Positions 26,773-36,146 of a DNA stretch of 55,492 nucleotides are shown here, one piece after another. This stretch comes from a virus. The notes below the pieces were generated by a model, which searched no databases, was not told the origin of the DNA, and worked only from the letters and a program-made list of their open reading frames with translations. Position 1 is the stretch's first letter; each line of letters begins with the position of its first letter. The translations under genes were made by a program, and so were the position numbers. The DNA lies in IMG/VR virus record IMGVR_UViG_3300010373_000056, positions 1 to 55,492 of that record; one strand, 5' to 3'.

Positions 26773-29742
26773 CTAGTAGCCGCAGATGGTCGAGACGCCC
26801 ACGGTGCAGAGCGAGTCGAGAGCGCCGGCAGGGTTGATGTAGGGGGCGAGCGCGGCGGAAACCTGGCTGTAAGTCAGCCCATAGGCCGAGTAGTAGCCGC
26901 CGATGTCCTGGACGGTGGAGTTGATGGCGTGGACGAACCGGAACCCGGTGCCGGTCGCCCCGGTGTCCAGCCGCATGCAGGTGCCGACGGTCAAGGTGGC
27001 CGTCGAGTAGCCGAGCGTCGTCGTGGGGACGGCCGTGATGGTGATCAGCTCCGCCTGCGCGGTTCCGTAGCCGACGATCCAGAAGTACTGGTCCCCGGCG
27101 CGGGAGATGTTCGCCGCGAGGACGTTCGTCGCCGCGTCAGCCAGCGCGTCGATGACCAGCGACGTGCCGTTGACGGTGGTCGCGGTGTGGACGTTGAGCC
27201 GGGTCGAGCCGACCGTCCAGTAGCTCAGGGTGCCCTGCGGGGATATCTGCAGCGTGCAGGAGGCGTTTCCCTGGTCGTCGTTCGTCCAGCCGATCTGCTC
27301 CACGAACCCCGGGTAGGAGATCGCTTGAGCGCCTGCCGGGCGTCGGTTGACCTGCACCAGGAGCCCGAGCTCCATCTGGAGCATCTCGGTCCACGCCAGG
27401 GACGCCGCTGCGCCGCTCTCGGTGTAGGACGAAACGGGGATAGTGATGGACTGCAGTCGCTGCTTGGGGGCCTCGTAGCGCTGCACCAGGAACGTGGCCG
27501 CGTCGTCCACTTCGAGCAGGTTGAGGGTGTTGACGTTGCGCTGGATCTGGATGTCGCCGTAGTTGGCGAACGCCGTCGAGTTGGGGTCGATGTAGCGGAC
27601 CACGGACCCGGTCGGGGTCTGGGTCAGTTGGGCGTCTGTGGTGATCTGCAGCGGGTCGTAGGCGAACGCGGCGGGGTTGTAGTGGACCTCGCCGTTGTTC
27701 TCGCCGAACGTGGTGGCCGCCGTGGTCAGGTTGTAGCGGGCGCGTCGGCCTTTGAGGGTGATCGCGCCGTTGCGGGCGACGTAGTCCATGCCGTTCTCGG
27801 TGTCGACCACGGTCTGCAACGCGGAGACGACGTCGGTGCCGGTCTGGTCGCGGGAGGCGAGCAGCTCGGTCGCGGGTCCGTAGGTGACGGTCGAGCCCGT
27901 CAGGTAGTTGTCCTCGGCTTGCGAGCCGTTCCATTGCGCCCAGCGGAGGATGTCGGCGAACCGCGAGGCTGAGGATGCCGTGCCGAGCCCGGAGCCGCCG
28001 TAGCGGAACGTGGAATAGAGCAGCGACACCTGCGCGGCGGACAGCGCCACCGACAAGCCGCCGACGTAGGCGAGGTCTCCGGTGTAGCCGGACTGGATCG
28101 TCTGACCCGGGTAGACCTCGGCCCCGAGGAACTCGACCCCCGGGTAGGAGCAGTTGATGCGCAGATCCGACGCGGAGGTGACCGGGGTGAGCGCCGACCC
28201 GTCGTAGTAGCCGGTGATCGTCTTGCCGTCCGACGCGCAGGTCACAATCGCCAGGTGCCAGTAGCCGTCGAGCACCGATATGGAGCTGGACAGGCTGATC
28301 GTGTTGAACGTCGAACTGCCGAAGTTGTTGATGGAGAACTGCAGGTCGCCCTGGAACGACCCGCCGATGGCGAGGGTGTAGCCGGAGAACCCCACGGTGG
28401 GGTCGCCGGGCGCGAACGCCCCCCAGATGCCCTGGCCTTTCGCAGCGGGAGATCCGACGGGGGCGCGGAACGCCCAGATGCGGGTCCAGGCGCTGTTCGA
28501 CGGCGGGCCGACTTGCGAGCCTGCGTCGCCGAGGTCGAGGACGGTCGCTCCCCCGGTGCCGTAGTTGGCGAAGGTGGCGACCGGTCCGCCGATGCCCCGA
28601 GGCGGGTAGGCGTCCGACCAGTCGCCCTTCGGCGCGTTGGTCCCGCCGAGCGTGGTGCCGACGACCCCGGACCCGCCCGACTGGATGTCTTGGAATGTGA
28701 TCGGATTCTGGTTGCTGGTGGCGTCCACCACCGACGACGCGGTCTGCGGCTCGTCGAGGAAATAGGCGAACGTCGGACTCAGCACGAGCAACTCGTGATA
28801 GGCCGGGGAGTGCAGCTTCTGGTTGGCGAACCACCCGAAGGCGTCGATGATCGAGACCGTGGTGAGCCCGTTGGTGCCGCCGTCGGTCCAGGTCTGCGGG
28901 AACTGCTGGATGTAGCCGGTGAAGATCGGGTACCACGGTCCCGGGGTGGCGTAGGTGGCGAGGGATCCCGCGTTGACCTGCACCTTCGACGTCGACAAGG
29001 TGGCGGACGCCGAGCCGGACACGAGCAGCAGGCCGAGCTCGAGGCCGATGATGTTCGTCGGGGTCGTGTAGTTCGAGGAGACGACCTGTGGCGAGCCGGA
29101 TGCGGTGACCGTCGAGCCGACTGCGCCTGTGGTGGTCGTGGTGCCGTTGGTGAACGTGGTCCGCCAGATCACCTGGACGACGCACGAGGCGGTCGAGGTG
29201 ACTGTGACCTGCCCGGTGTAGTTCGTGCCCGGGGCGAACGAGAACCCGGAGAACCACATGAGCTGCGTGTTGGCCGCCGGGGACGAGGGAATCGCCGAGG
29301 TGTAGTGCCCGGAGCCGTCCGTGGACAGCGCGTAGCTCGCGCCCTGGCTGACATAAGCGGGAAGAACCCCGGCGGCCAGAGTGGTGGAGACGCCGAAGTC
29401 GTCGTAGGTGGTCACGCCTGCGGTGGCCTGGGACGCGGTGAGCCGGTTGACGGTCGCCGGATATTGCGCCCGCTTGCGGTACCCCCGGTAGGGCAGCACC
29501 AGCGGGTAGAACTGGGAGCTGGTGTTGTCCGGGTTGAACGCGCCATCGGCGTTGCGGAGCGTGAGCGTGCCCGTGCCGGTCTGGGTCTGGGCCTTCTCGT
29601 ACTGCCTGCCCCGGGTGACCGTGGCGGAGCCTTGGGTGCGGCTGGTGACGTCGACCCATGTCTTCGGGTTGGGCGTCGAGGTGGGCGTGTTCAGGAAGGA
29701 GATAGCTTCTTCCCAGTTTGGCCAGTTTGGGTTGGTGCTCAA
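26773..29742 (-). CDS. Large minor tail protein with LamG-like domain
   Basis: A 989-residue tail-tip protein. The start is TTG at 29742, supported by AGGAGG upstream. The N terminus (WVDVTSRTQGSATVTRGRQYEKAQTQTGTGTLTLRN) is the usual first domain of actinophage minor tail proteins that contact the tail tip. Residues ~390-560 hold a concanavalin/LamG-type sugar-binding domain (GYTLAIGGSFQGDLQFSINNF, GYWHLAIVTCASDGKTITGYYDG). The C-terminal third is a further tail-hub region (VNRRPAGAQAISYPGFVEQIGW). Confidence 0.85.
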   Translation of the reverse strand: MSTNPNWPNWEEAISFLNTPTSTPNPKTWVDVTSRTQGSATVTRGRQYEKAQTQTGTGTLTLRNADGAFNPDNTSSQFYPLVLPYRGYRKRAQYPATVNRLTASQATAGVTTYDDFGVSTTLAAGVLPAYVSQGASYALSTDGSGHYTSAIPSSPAANTQLMWFSGFSFAPGTNYTGQVTVTSTASCVVQVIWRTTFTNGTTTTTGAVGSTVTASGSPQVVSSNYTTPTNIIGLELGLLLVSGSASATLSTSKVQVNAGSLATYATPGPWYPIFTGYIQQFPQTWTDGGTNGLTTVSIIDAFGWFANQKLHSPAYHELLVLSPTFAYFLDEPQTASSVVDATSNQNPITFQDIQSGGSGVVGTTLGGTNAPKGDWSDAYPPRGIGGPVATFANYGTGGATVLDLGDAGSQVGPPSNSAWTRIWAFRAPVGSPAAKGQGIWGAFAPGDPTVGFSGYTLAIGGSFQGDLQFSINNFGSSTFNTISLSSSISVLDGYWHLAIVTCASDGKTITGYYDGSALTPVTSASDLRINCSYPGVEFLGAEVYPGQTIQSGYTGDLAYVGGLSVALSAAQVSLLYSTFRYGGSGLGTASSASRFADILRWAQWNGSQAEDNYLTGSTVTYGPATELLASRDQTGTDVVSALQTVVDTENGMDYVARNGAITLKGRRARYNLTTAATTFGENNGEVHYNPAAFAYDPLQITTDAQLTQTPTGSVVRYIDPNSTAFANYGDIQIQRNVNTLNLLEVDDAATFLVQRYEAPKQRLQSITIPVSSYTESGAAASLAWTEMLQMELGLLVQVNRRPAGAQAISYPGFVEQIGWTNDDQGNASCTLQISPQGTLSYWTVGSTRLNVHTATTVNGTSLVIDALADAATNVLAANISRAGDQYFWIVGYGTAQAELITITAVPTTTLGYSTATLTVGTCMRLDTGATGTGFRFVHAINSTVQDIGGYYSAYGLTYSQVSAALAPYINPAGALDSLCTVGVSTICGY

Positions 29743-29757
29743 ACCGGCCTCCTGAAT

Positions 29758-30252
29758 CTATTGGCGCTTGGCGGCCATCCGCTTGACGTGCCGGGCATGG
29801 GCGGTGGCTGCATCGCAGGCGCGACAACGACGGCTACGGCCGACCACGATGTAGGTGTTCGCCTCATCGAAGAGGTGGCCCTTGTTGCAATGCGTTTTGC
29901 GGGCGTTGTATTGGGTTCCGTGTCGGATCGAGTCTTGGACGTTCTCGCTCTGCGTCCCGTACTGAAGGTTGACGAGCGCATTGTTTGACTGATCGCCGTC
30001 GAGGTGTCGGGCAACAAGGTCATTGGGTTCGCCCACAAATGCCAGCAGGACGAGTTGATGCACTCGCCGGTCGTGCTGGCGTCCCTCATGGTGGAGGCAG
30101 ACCTTCAAGTAGCCCTTTTTGTCACGCACAAGGCGCAGGATTCGCGGCTTAGCGGGGTCGGCGAGGTGGTACCAAGAGCGAATCCGCCCCTCGTTGCTGG
30201 CTTCGTACATTGGGAAGCCGGGGATCGGACGCCATTGCTCTGCAATACTCAC
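29758..30252 (-). CDS. NUMOD4/HNH homing endonuclease
   Basis: A 164-residue protein with GTG start. NUMOD4-type DNA-binding motif WRPIPGFPMYEASNEGRIRS at the N terminus, then an HNH core with VHQLVLLAFVG, ARHLDGDQSNNALVNLQYGT, and a C-terminal CNKGHLF...CRACD zinc site. This is the standard free-standing homing nuclease. It interrupts the tail gene series, and its base composition looks less GC-rich than neighbours, which fits a mobile origin. Confidence 0.9.
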   Translation of the reverse strand: MSIAEQWRPIPGFPMYEASNEGRIRSWYHLADPAKPRILRLVRDKKGYLKVCLHHEGRQHDRRVHQLVLLAFVGEPNDLVARHLDGDQSNNALVNLQYGTQSENVQDSIRHGTQYNARKTHCNKGHLFDEANTYIVVGRSRRCRACDAATAHARHVKRMAAKRQ

Positions 30253-30290
30253 GGGAGCCTGCCTTCTCGGTGAAGTCGAGTGGTGGGTCA

Positions 30291-30325
30291 GGCACCACGA
30301 CGGAGTTAGCGCTCCTCGTGGTGCC
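30291..30325. terminator. Hairpin upstream of the homing endonuclease
   Basis: A 10-bp stem (GGCACCACGA and complement) with a 15-base loop lies between the second tail-tube gene and the homing nuclease. It may reduce transcription of the nuclease or mark the insertion edge. Confidence 0.5.
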
Positions 30326-30347
30326 GCTCTATTCTACCGAGTTTCCC

Positions 30348-31322
30348 TTACGCATAAGTGCCCGATGTGACCTGGTTCTTCAGCACGATCTGGATGGGCG
30401 ACAGTCCGCCTGACGCGCCGACGTCGGTCGAGTTCGCGTCCGCTTTCCAGTCGACCGTCATGAGCATGTATTTGTTGCCCTGGTAGCCACGGTCGACGTT
30501 GGTCAAGATCACGTCCGAGCAGCGCCACTTCACCTGCTGGGCGGACGCCCCCGCGCCTTGCGCGTAGGTGGCCTCCATCGACGTCTGACTGCCCGCCGTA
30601 TAAGCCGCCCGGAGGGCGTCGGACTCCAGCAGGAGCACCCACGTCCCCGTGACGGAGACGACGCCCCGCAAGTACATGTAGGGCTGTTGGGAGCCGTCCA
30701 CGTTCCGCAACGGAGTCACGACCCGAGTGATCGTCACCGAGGAGGAGAGGACGCCCGTGACAGGGGACCCGCCGATCTTCGGCGACCCGACCCACGCGGG
30801 CATCAGGCCCACGCTGGTGTAGTTGGTGGACGGTGTCGTCGTGGTGACGGCGTTGAGCCCGACCGTCTGCGCCGACCACGTCAGCGCGTTGGAGGCCGAC
30901 GCGGTCAGCGTGCACGTCGTGAACACCGACCCGGGCCAGCGCAGCGACTGCACCGGGTCGAAGGTGGAGATCGTGTACGACGGCGGCTGCAGAGTGCCCG
31001 AGTTCAATAGGGCCATCGTCGTCGTGACCGGGCCGGACCCCGACGCCACGACGTCACCGAGCAACCCAGCGAGCGGGAAGCCGATGGTGTCGGCGTGGAC
31101 GTTCCCGCCGAGCGCCACCGTGGACCCGAGAGGGCCTTGGGCGTGCCCGAACGAGTCCCCCGGGGAGGTGCGCCACCCGGTGTCCGGGATGACGCCGTGC
31201 GTGTCGTCGGGGTTGGGGCCGATGACCGGGATCGAGTAGGACGGGGAGACGCCTGTGCCGAAGGTGGTCTCTTTGCCGATGCCGACCTGGACGGCCGAGA
31301 CCGGATAGATCGGGGCGGTCAC
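30348..31322 (-). CDS. Second tail-tube-like protein
   Basis: A 324-residue paralogue of the major tail protein at 35099. Shared landmarks in order: VGIGKETTFGTG / LGVGKEGTRGTA; GGNVHADTI / KGDVHLDTF; LLNSGTLQPPSYTI / LLNSASTGSQPPSYTL; and a C-terminal NSTDVGASGGLSPIQIV / NSTDASSGFAPVKFV. GTG at 31322 overlaps the tape-measure stop. It lies on the distal side of the tape measure, so it may form the tail end, tip ring or a specialised tube segment. Confidence 0.8.
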   Translation of the reverse strand: MTAPIYPVSAVQVGIGKETTFGTGVSPSYSIPVIGPNPDDTHGVIPDTGWRTSPGDSFGHAQGPLGSTVALGGNVHADTIGFPLAGLLGDVVASGSGPVTTTMALLNSGTLQPPSYTISTFDPVQSLRWPGSVFTTCTLTASASNALTWSAQTVGLNAVTTTTPSTNYTSVGLMPAWVGSPKIGGSPVTGVLSSSVTITRVVTPLRNVDGSQQPYMYLRGVVSVTGTWVLLLESDALRAAYTAGSQTSMEATYAQGAGASAQQVKWRCSDVILTNVDRGYQGNKYMLMTVDWKADANSTDVGASGGLSPIQIVLKNQVTSGTYA

Positions 31323-33907
31323 CGGCTCGGGGTGGGCTGGCCGGAGAAGACGCTATTCACGAAGCCCGGGCCGTGGCTGTTCGTCAACTGCTGGACGCTG
31401 GAGACGATCGCCTGCTGCAGACCTTGCTGGTCGAGCAGGGAGCCTTGCACGGTGAAGTTGTAGGTGTTGCTGACCATGCCGCCACTAACGCTCGCCGTGG
31501 CAGGAGAGACCGTGGCTTGAGCCGAGCCCCTGGCGATCGCGGCGATGACCCGGGGGTCGACCGGCTGCGAGCCGGAGAGCATCGCGTTGGACAGCACGTA
31601 CTCGTTGCCGTGGGCGATGATCGGCACCGGGCCGGTGCCTGGCACGAAACCGCCGTCCGCGAAAATGCCGCCGATGGCCGACAATCCTGAGCTGATACCG
31701 CCCGTGATCTTGCCGATCGCCCCAGTGACCCCGCCGACCGCGTCTTTGATCGTGTTGATGATGGGACGAATGAAATCCCACACGGCCTTGACCGCGTTGC
31801 CCATGCCGTTCCAGACGGCGTGCCAGACGTCCTCGAGGCCCTGCGCTTCGAGCTTGAGCGGCTCGATGGCCAGCGTCTTGATGGCGTTCCAGACGTCGAG
31901 GATGACGTCTTTAGCGCCTGAGACCACGGACTTGATCCCCGACCAGGCCGACGACCACACGGACTCGGCCACTTTGACTTCGGCCTTCATCGGGGCCATG
32001 AACACGGTCTCGATCAGGTCCCAGGCGGCCTTGAAGAAACCGACGACGTCGTTCCAGAGGGCGGAAAAGAAGCCGCTCACGGCGGACCAGTGTTGGTAGA
32101 TCAGCAGAGGCAGGCCGATAAACGGCGCGACGGCAACGAGGATCAACGGCCCCCACTGCTTGAGGAAGCCCCAGATGTCGTTGAAGATGCCGATGATGAA
32201 GTTTTTGGCCGCTTCGGCGGCGGACTTGATCGCGCTCCACACGGTGGTCCAGTGCTCGTAGAGTTCGTAGATCCCGGCGGCGAGCAACGCGGCGGCGGCC
32301 ACGAGCGCGATGATGGGCGCGGCGGCTATCAGGGTCTCGGCGGCTGCGATGGCCATGGCGCTGGCCCAGGCGTAGATCGCAGGCACGAAGACGGCGACGA
32401 TCCCAGCGGCGACCGCAAGGATCAGGCCCTTGTGCTCCTTGGCCCAGTTGGCCCACTGAACGCCGACCTTGATGACCTGGGTGATGATCGGAATCAGCTT
32501 CTCGCCGATCGTGATGAACATGGCCTGCAGCCCGGCTTTGGCCTGGTCGACCTGGAAGCCGAAGTCTTTGGTCGTCTCCGACCAGCCCTGGACATTGCCC
32601 TTGGCGTCGGTCGTCGCGCCGGAGATGTTCTTGACGTTGTTGGCGAACGTGGCCGCGTTGGTGCCCGTCAGGGCGAGGGCCGTGTTCATGCCGGTCGCGC
32701 CGCCCGTGACCCCGGCGAGGGCGGCGGAGAACGTCTCCGCGTCCGGGCCGCCTGTCTTGATCAGGTCATTGAAGCCCTGCCCTCGCTGGATGGTGGCCGC
32801 GAACTGCTGGGCGAGCTGCTTCTGGTCGGTGGTCATGCCCTTGAGCGCGGTCCGCCACTGGGTGCTGGTCAGCTGCCCGTTCATGAACGAGGTGGCGATC
32901 TTCTGCATCGACGCAGGCATGGCGGCGAGCTCGGTCTTGGCGTCGGCGGCGGCGGTTTGGGACTTCTTGAAAGTGTCCTCGATGACCGTTCCGGCTGGAC
33001 CCATGTGCTGCGTGATCGCCTGCACGAGGGTGTCCATGGTACCGGTCAGGCCGTTCTTGCCGAGGTTCTGGGCGACCGTGAGGGAGTTGAGGCCGAGGGC
33101 CTGCATGGCTGCGGTCTGGGCCTCACTGGGGGCCTGTAGGGACCGGATGGTGCCCGCGAGGTCCTGGGACGCCTGCTGGGCGGAGATGCCCTCTCCGGTC
33201 ATGGTGGCCATCGCGCCGAGCACTTGGTCGAGCCCGACCCCGGCGGCCTTGGCGGAGGGCAGCACGTTGGACAGCGAGCCGGACAGGTCCTGCATCGTGG
33301 TCTTGCCGGAGGCGACGGTCTCGACGAGCTTCGACGTGGTGGCCGCCGCTTGGGACGCGGGGATCGCGTAGTCGACCATGGCCGTGGTGAGGCCGTTGGC
33401 GACGACAGTGGCGTCCGCGCCGCCGATCTTCGCGCCCTCGGCCGCCGCCTTCATGACCGTGAGTCCGTCGGCGGCGTGGAACCCGGCGGACTCGACCGTG
33501 AACATCGACTTGGCCAGAGCGTCCGGTCCAATGCCGACAGCGGGAGCCATCTTCAGCAGGCCGTCAGAGACCATCTTGATCTTGTCGGCCGACTCGCCTG
33601 CGCCCGTGACAAGCTGGGTCGTCAAAGTGTCATAGGCGGTGGCGGACTTGATGGCCTCGAAGCCGATGGCGGCGACGCCCACGGCAGCTCCGGCGACGGC
33701 TAGCTTGACCGCGCCGCTCATCTTGGACAACGCCGCGCCGGAGGCTGAGGACGATTTCGCCGAGGACGCCTCGACTTCTGCGGCTGCAGTGTCCGCCTCA
33801 GTTGCGGTGGCTTTCAGGTCCGTGCGGGCCGTGGCCAGCTTCGCTGAGAGATCCGTGGTGTTGGCCAGGAAGGTGGCGACGACTGGGGGAAGGAGACTGC
33901 CCGCCAT
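31319..33907 (-). CDS. Tape measure protein
   Basis: An 862-residue protein. The N-terminal region is Ala/Thr/Ser-rich and helical (ATARTDLKATATEADTAAAEVEA), followed by a TP901-type tail domain (SAGFHAADGLTVMKAAAEGAKIGG, MQDLSGSLSNVLPSAKAAGVGLDQVLGAM). Central hydrophobic segments occur at about 490-560. The C terminus is Gly-rich with FVPGTGPVPIIAHGNEYVLS, a usual ending for this family. By the rough 1.5 angstrom-per-residue rule the tail would be about 130 nm. Confidence 0.9.
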   Translation of the reverse strand: MAGSLLPPVVATFLANTTDLSAKLATARTDLKATATEADTAAAEVEASSAKSSSASGAALSKMSGAVKLAVAGAAVGVAAIGFEAIKSATAYDTLTTQLVTGAGESADKIKMVSDGLLKMAPAVGIGPDALAKSMFTVESAGFHAADGLTVMKAAAEGAKIGGADATVVANGLTTAMVDYAIPASQAAATTSKLVETVASGKTTMQDLSGSLSNVLPSAKAAGVGLDQVLGAMATMTGEGISAQQASQDLAGTIRSLQAPSEAQTAAMQALGLNSLTVAQNLGKNGLTGTMDTLVQAITQHMGPAGTVIEDTFKKSQTAAADAKTELAAMPASMQKIATSFMNGQLTSTQWRTALKGMTTDQKQLAQQFAATIQRGQGFNDLIKTGGPDAETFSAALAGVTGGATGMNTALALTGTNAATFANNVKNISGATTDAKGNVQGWSETTKDFGFQVDQAKAGLQAMFITIGEKLIPIITQVIKVGVQWANWAKEHKGLILAVAAGIVAVFVPAIYAWASAMAIAAAETLIAAAPIIALVAAAALLAAGIYELYEHWTTVWSAIKSAAEAAKNFIIGIFNDIWGFLKQWGPLILVAVAPFIGLPLLIYQHWSAVSGFFSALWNDVVGFFKAAWDLIETVFMAPMKAEVKVAESVWSSAWSGIKSVVSGAKDVILDVWNAIKTLAIEPLKLEAQGLEDVWHAVWNGMGNAVKAVWDFIRPIINTIKDAVGGVTGAIGKITGGISSGLSAIGGIFADGGFVPGTGPVPIIAHGNEYVLSNAMLSGSQPVDPRVIAAIARGSAQATVSPATASVSGGMVSNTYNFTVQGSLLDQQGLQQAIVSSVQQLTNSHGPGFVNSVFSGQPTPSR

Positions 33908-33923
33908 GGCGTGCTCCTTCCGG

Positions 33924-34364
33924 TCAGATGTTGAGCGCCGCGCCGAATTCCTCGGCCTGAATGGCGGAGAACTTCTCGCCCAGCGCGTCCTGCGTCGGCT
34001 TGACGTACGGGCGTGCGGGCAGCGTCGTGGCGTGTCCGCGCCCGGTTTGGCCGCCGAGCTCTTGAATGCGGGAGTAGACCGTCGTGGGTCCGCTGCGCCC
34101 GGACCACAGGCCAGGGCCGGAGGCGGTCGGCGACTCGGAAAGAACGCTTCGGGCCAAGGTCCCGGACACCTTCGATGGGACTCCGCCGGGCGGCGAGTTC
34201 GTCGGCGTGCCCCGTTGGTGGGCTTGCGCCGACAATGCCGTTTTCAGCCCGGCCTCGAACGCGACCTGCGACCGGGTGACGATCCGCTTCCCCGCATTGT
34301 CCGCTGCCGCCACGATCGCGGACAGGGCGGCGTCAAGGCCGGAGACGTCCATTCCACCGGGCAT
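33924..34364 (-). CDS. HK97 gp10-like minor structural protein
   Basis: A 146-residue protein with an N-terminal helix and a C-terminal VYSRIQELGGQTGRGHATTLPARPYVKPTQDALG. The ELGG...LPARPYVKP pattern is that of HK97 gp10/DUF646 head-tail joining proteins. Its position between chaperones and tape measure is unusual for that class, so a tail-completion role is also possible. Confidence 0.7.
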   Translation of the reverse strand: MPGGMDVSGLDAALSAIVAAADNAGKRIVTRSQVAFEAGLKTALSAQAHQRGTPTNSPPGGVPSKVSGTLARSVLSESPTASGPGLWSGRSGPTTVYSRIQELGGQTGRGHATTLPARPYVKPTQDALGEKFSAIQAEEFGAALNI

Positions 34365-34367
34365 GGG

Positions 34368-34610
34368 TCACCTCTGCTGAGCGGCCTGCTTGCGTTGGAG
34401 TTCGGCCTGGACTTCCTCGTCCATCCGCATGAACGCGGTCCACCAGTCGGCGCGATGGGCGGGCATGTCCTCGTAGGAGGAGCAGTAAGGGATACCGAAC
34501 TTTTCGCAGAGCTTGTACTCGCTGTAGAGGTCGGACAGATCTTGATCGACTCGGGTCTCTACGCCCAACCGAGCTTGCTTCAGTCGGACGAGTCGCCAGT
34601 AGGGTCCGTC
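34368..34610 (-). CDS. Tail assembly chaperone, frameshift extension (gpT-like)
   Basis: An open frame in -1 relation to the preceding chaperone. It has no good start codon of its own (the first is TTG at 34568) and reads sensibly upstream of it as GPYWRLVRLKQARLG. The 66 residues after TTG include DLYSEYKLCEKFGIPYCS and a helical Gln/Arg end. A short frameshift tail is the norm for tailed phages. I could not point to a textbook slippery heptamer; the shift should occur before 34588. The upper coordinate is approximate. Confidence 0.65.
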   Translation of the reverse strand, partial: DGPYWRLVRLKQARLGVETRVDQDLSDLYSEYKLCEKFGIPYCSSYEDMPAHRADWWTAFMRMDEEVQAELQRKQAAQQR

Positions 34611-35065
34611 TCGTTCGGTACCAGACTTTCGGGCTCGTCGGTCTTGATCCGCATGCCGGCCATCACCGCGTCCGCATACGGCTTCGCCACGGCAAGAATG
34701 GGCGCATACTCCACTTCGGTCATCTCATCGAACGTTTCCAGAGAAACCGGCTTGCCGAGCGACCATCGCGCTATCGCGACGACGAGCGCAACCTGCTCCA
34801 GTTGGAGCATGCGGTCCAACTCATCATCGGTCAGAGGCGGGTCGGCCTTCGCTTCCTTGATCGCCTCTGCGCGCTGCTCCTCCGTGGGCTGCTCGCCTTC
34901 GGGAAGGTTCAGTTTTGCCAGTTCGAGCTTCTGCGCGTCTTCCATGCGCTGCATGGCGCTCGATAGCGAGGAGAAGAACACGCCGACTTTGCGTCTGTGC
35001 TTGATGGTGATCTCGTGCGGCTCGCGCAAGTCGAGCCAGCCGCCGTCGAACGTCTCGTGCTTCAT
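34580..35065 (-). CDS. Tail assembly chaperone (gpG-like)
   Basis: A 161-residue acidic protein. FDGGWLDLREPHEITIKHRRKVG at the N terminus and a helical middle (LDRMLQLEQVALVVAIARWSLG) match actinophage tail chaperones. It lies between the tail-tube and tape-measure genes, where it would coat the tape measure during tail assembly. The frame ends DPTGDSSD while the -1 frame stays open into the next product. Confidence 0.8.
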   Translation of the reverse strand: MKHETFDGGWLDLREPHEITIKHRRKVGVFFSSLSSAMQRMEDAQKLELAKLNLPEGEQPTEEQRAEAIKEAKADPPLTDDELDRMLQLEQVALVVAIARWSLGKPVSLETFDEMTEVEYAPILAVAKPYADAVMAGMRIKTDEPESLVPNETDPTGDSSD

Positions 35066-35098
35066 TCCGTGCTCCCCATGATTGGCCGTGCGCTAGGA

Positions 35099-36076
35099 CT
35101 AGAACGCGGCAGATACCGCATTCGTGGTGACGAACTTGACCGGGGCAAACCCGGACGAGGCGTCGGTCGAGTTGGACGCGGCTTCCACGTTGCAGGTCAC
35201 CTGGACGTAGTTCTTGGAGCGGTCGTAGACCGAGGACTCCAGCTGCGCCTTGGTCATCTGCACGAGCATCGTGTGCGTCGAGGCCGGGTCGGTGAAGGTG
35301 AACGTGGTGGCCTGGAGGTTCTGCGTGGAGCCGAACGCGGCGGCGTAGATCGGGTCCGCCGTGACGGTCAGGAACGTGAACTTGCCGGTGACCTTGAGCG
35401 GGCCGGTGAAGATCGACCCGGGGGTCTGCTGGCTGATCACGGCGACGGCCTCGGTGGACCGCTCGAAGGTGAGCGACCCGCTGACCATCGTGGCGTTGCT
35501 GGATCCGCCGATGGACACGGCGCAGGACCAGGCCGGGATCAGCTTGTCCGTGGTCGCCCAGGTGCCGGTCGGGGTGGCGATGGTCGTGGGCGCGAATGCC
35601 ATGTATTTCGCGGTCCACTCGAGCGCGCCCGTAGTGGCGAAGTCGAGCTGCAGGGTGCCGATCTGCGCGCCGGTCAACTGCTGCGTGATGTAGCCGTTCA
35701 TGTCCTGCAACGTGTAGGACGGCGGCTGCGACCCGGTCGACGCGGAGTTGAGCAACGGCTGGGTGTGCGTGTACGGAGCGGCGGTGCCGGTGACGGTGTC
35801 GGTTCCGCCGAGCAGGGACTCGATCAGCGCCGGGAAGGTGTCCAGGTGGACGTCGCCCTTGGCGTCGAACTGGCCGTAGTTGGTGCCCGGCACGATGTCG
35901 TAGGTGGTGACCGGCGATCCGCGCATGCCCTCGTCGTTGAGGTACGTCTGGTTGTAGGTCGTGTTAGGCGACTTCACCGGGACGTAGACGTAAGTGGATG
36001 CGGCGGTGCCTCGGGTGCCTTCTTTGCCTACCCCGAGGAAGGACTGGTTCGTGGCGTAGAGAGTGGCGTCAGCCAT
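35099..36076 (-). CDS. Major tail (tube) protein
   Basis: A 325-residue beta-rich protein starting MADATLYATNQSFLGVGKEG. Position before the chaperones, length and Gly/Thr-rich beta composition identify the tail tube subunit. A paralogue lies beyond the tape measure at 30348. Confidence 0.85.
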   Translation of the reverse strand: MADATLYATNQSFLGVGKEGTRGTAASTYVYVPVKSPNTTYNQTYLNDEGMRGSPVTTYDIVPGTNYGQFDAKGDVHLDTFPALIESLLGGTDTVTGTAAPYTHTQPLLNSASTGSQPPSYTLQDMNGYITQQLTGAQIGTLQLDFATTGALEWTAKYMAFAPTTIATPTGTWATTDKLIPAWSCAVSIGGSSNATMVSGSLTFERSTEAVAVISQQTPGSIFTGPLKVTGKFTFLTVTADPIYAAAFGSTQNLQATTFTFTDPASTHTMLVQMTKAQLESSVYDRSKNYVQVTCNVEAASNSTDASSGFAPVKFVTTNAVSAAF

Positions 36077-36146
36077 GACAGGGTCTCCTTGGGACGGCGT
36101 CTAGCCCCGTGGCCACGGCGGCCAGGGGGCTGAGGTTCGGGGGTTG

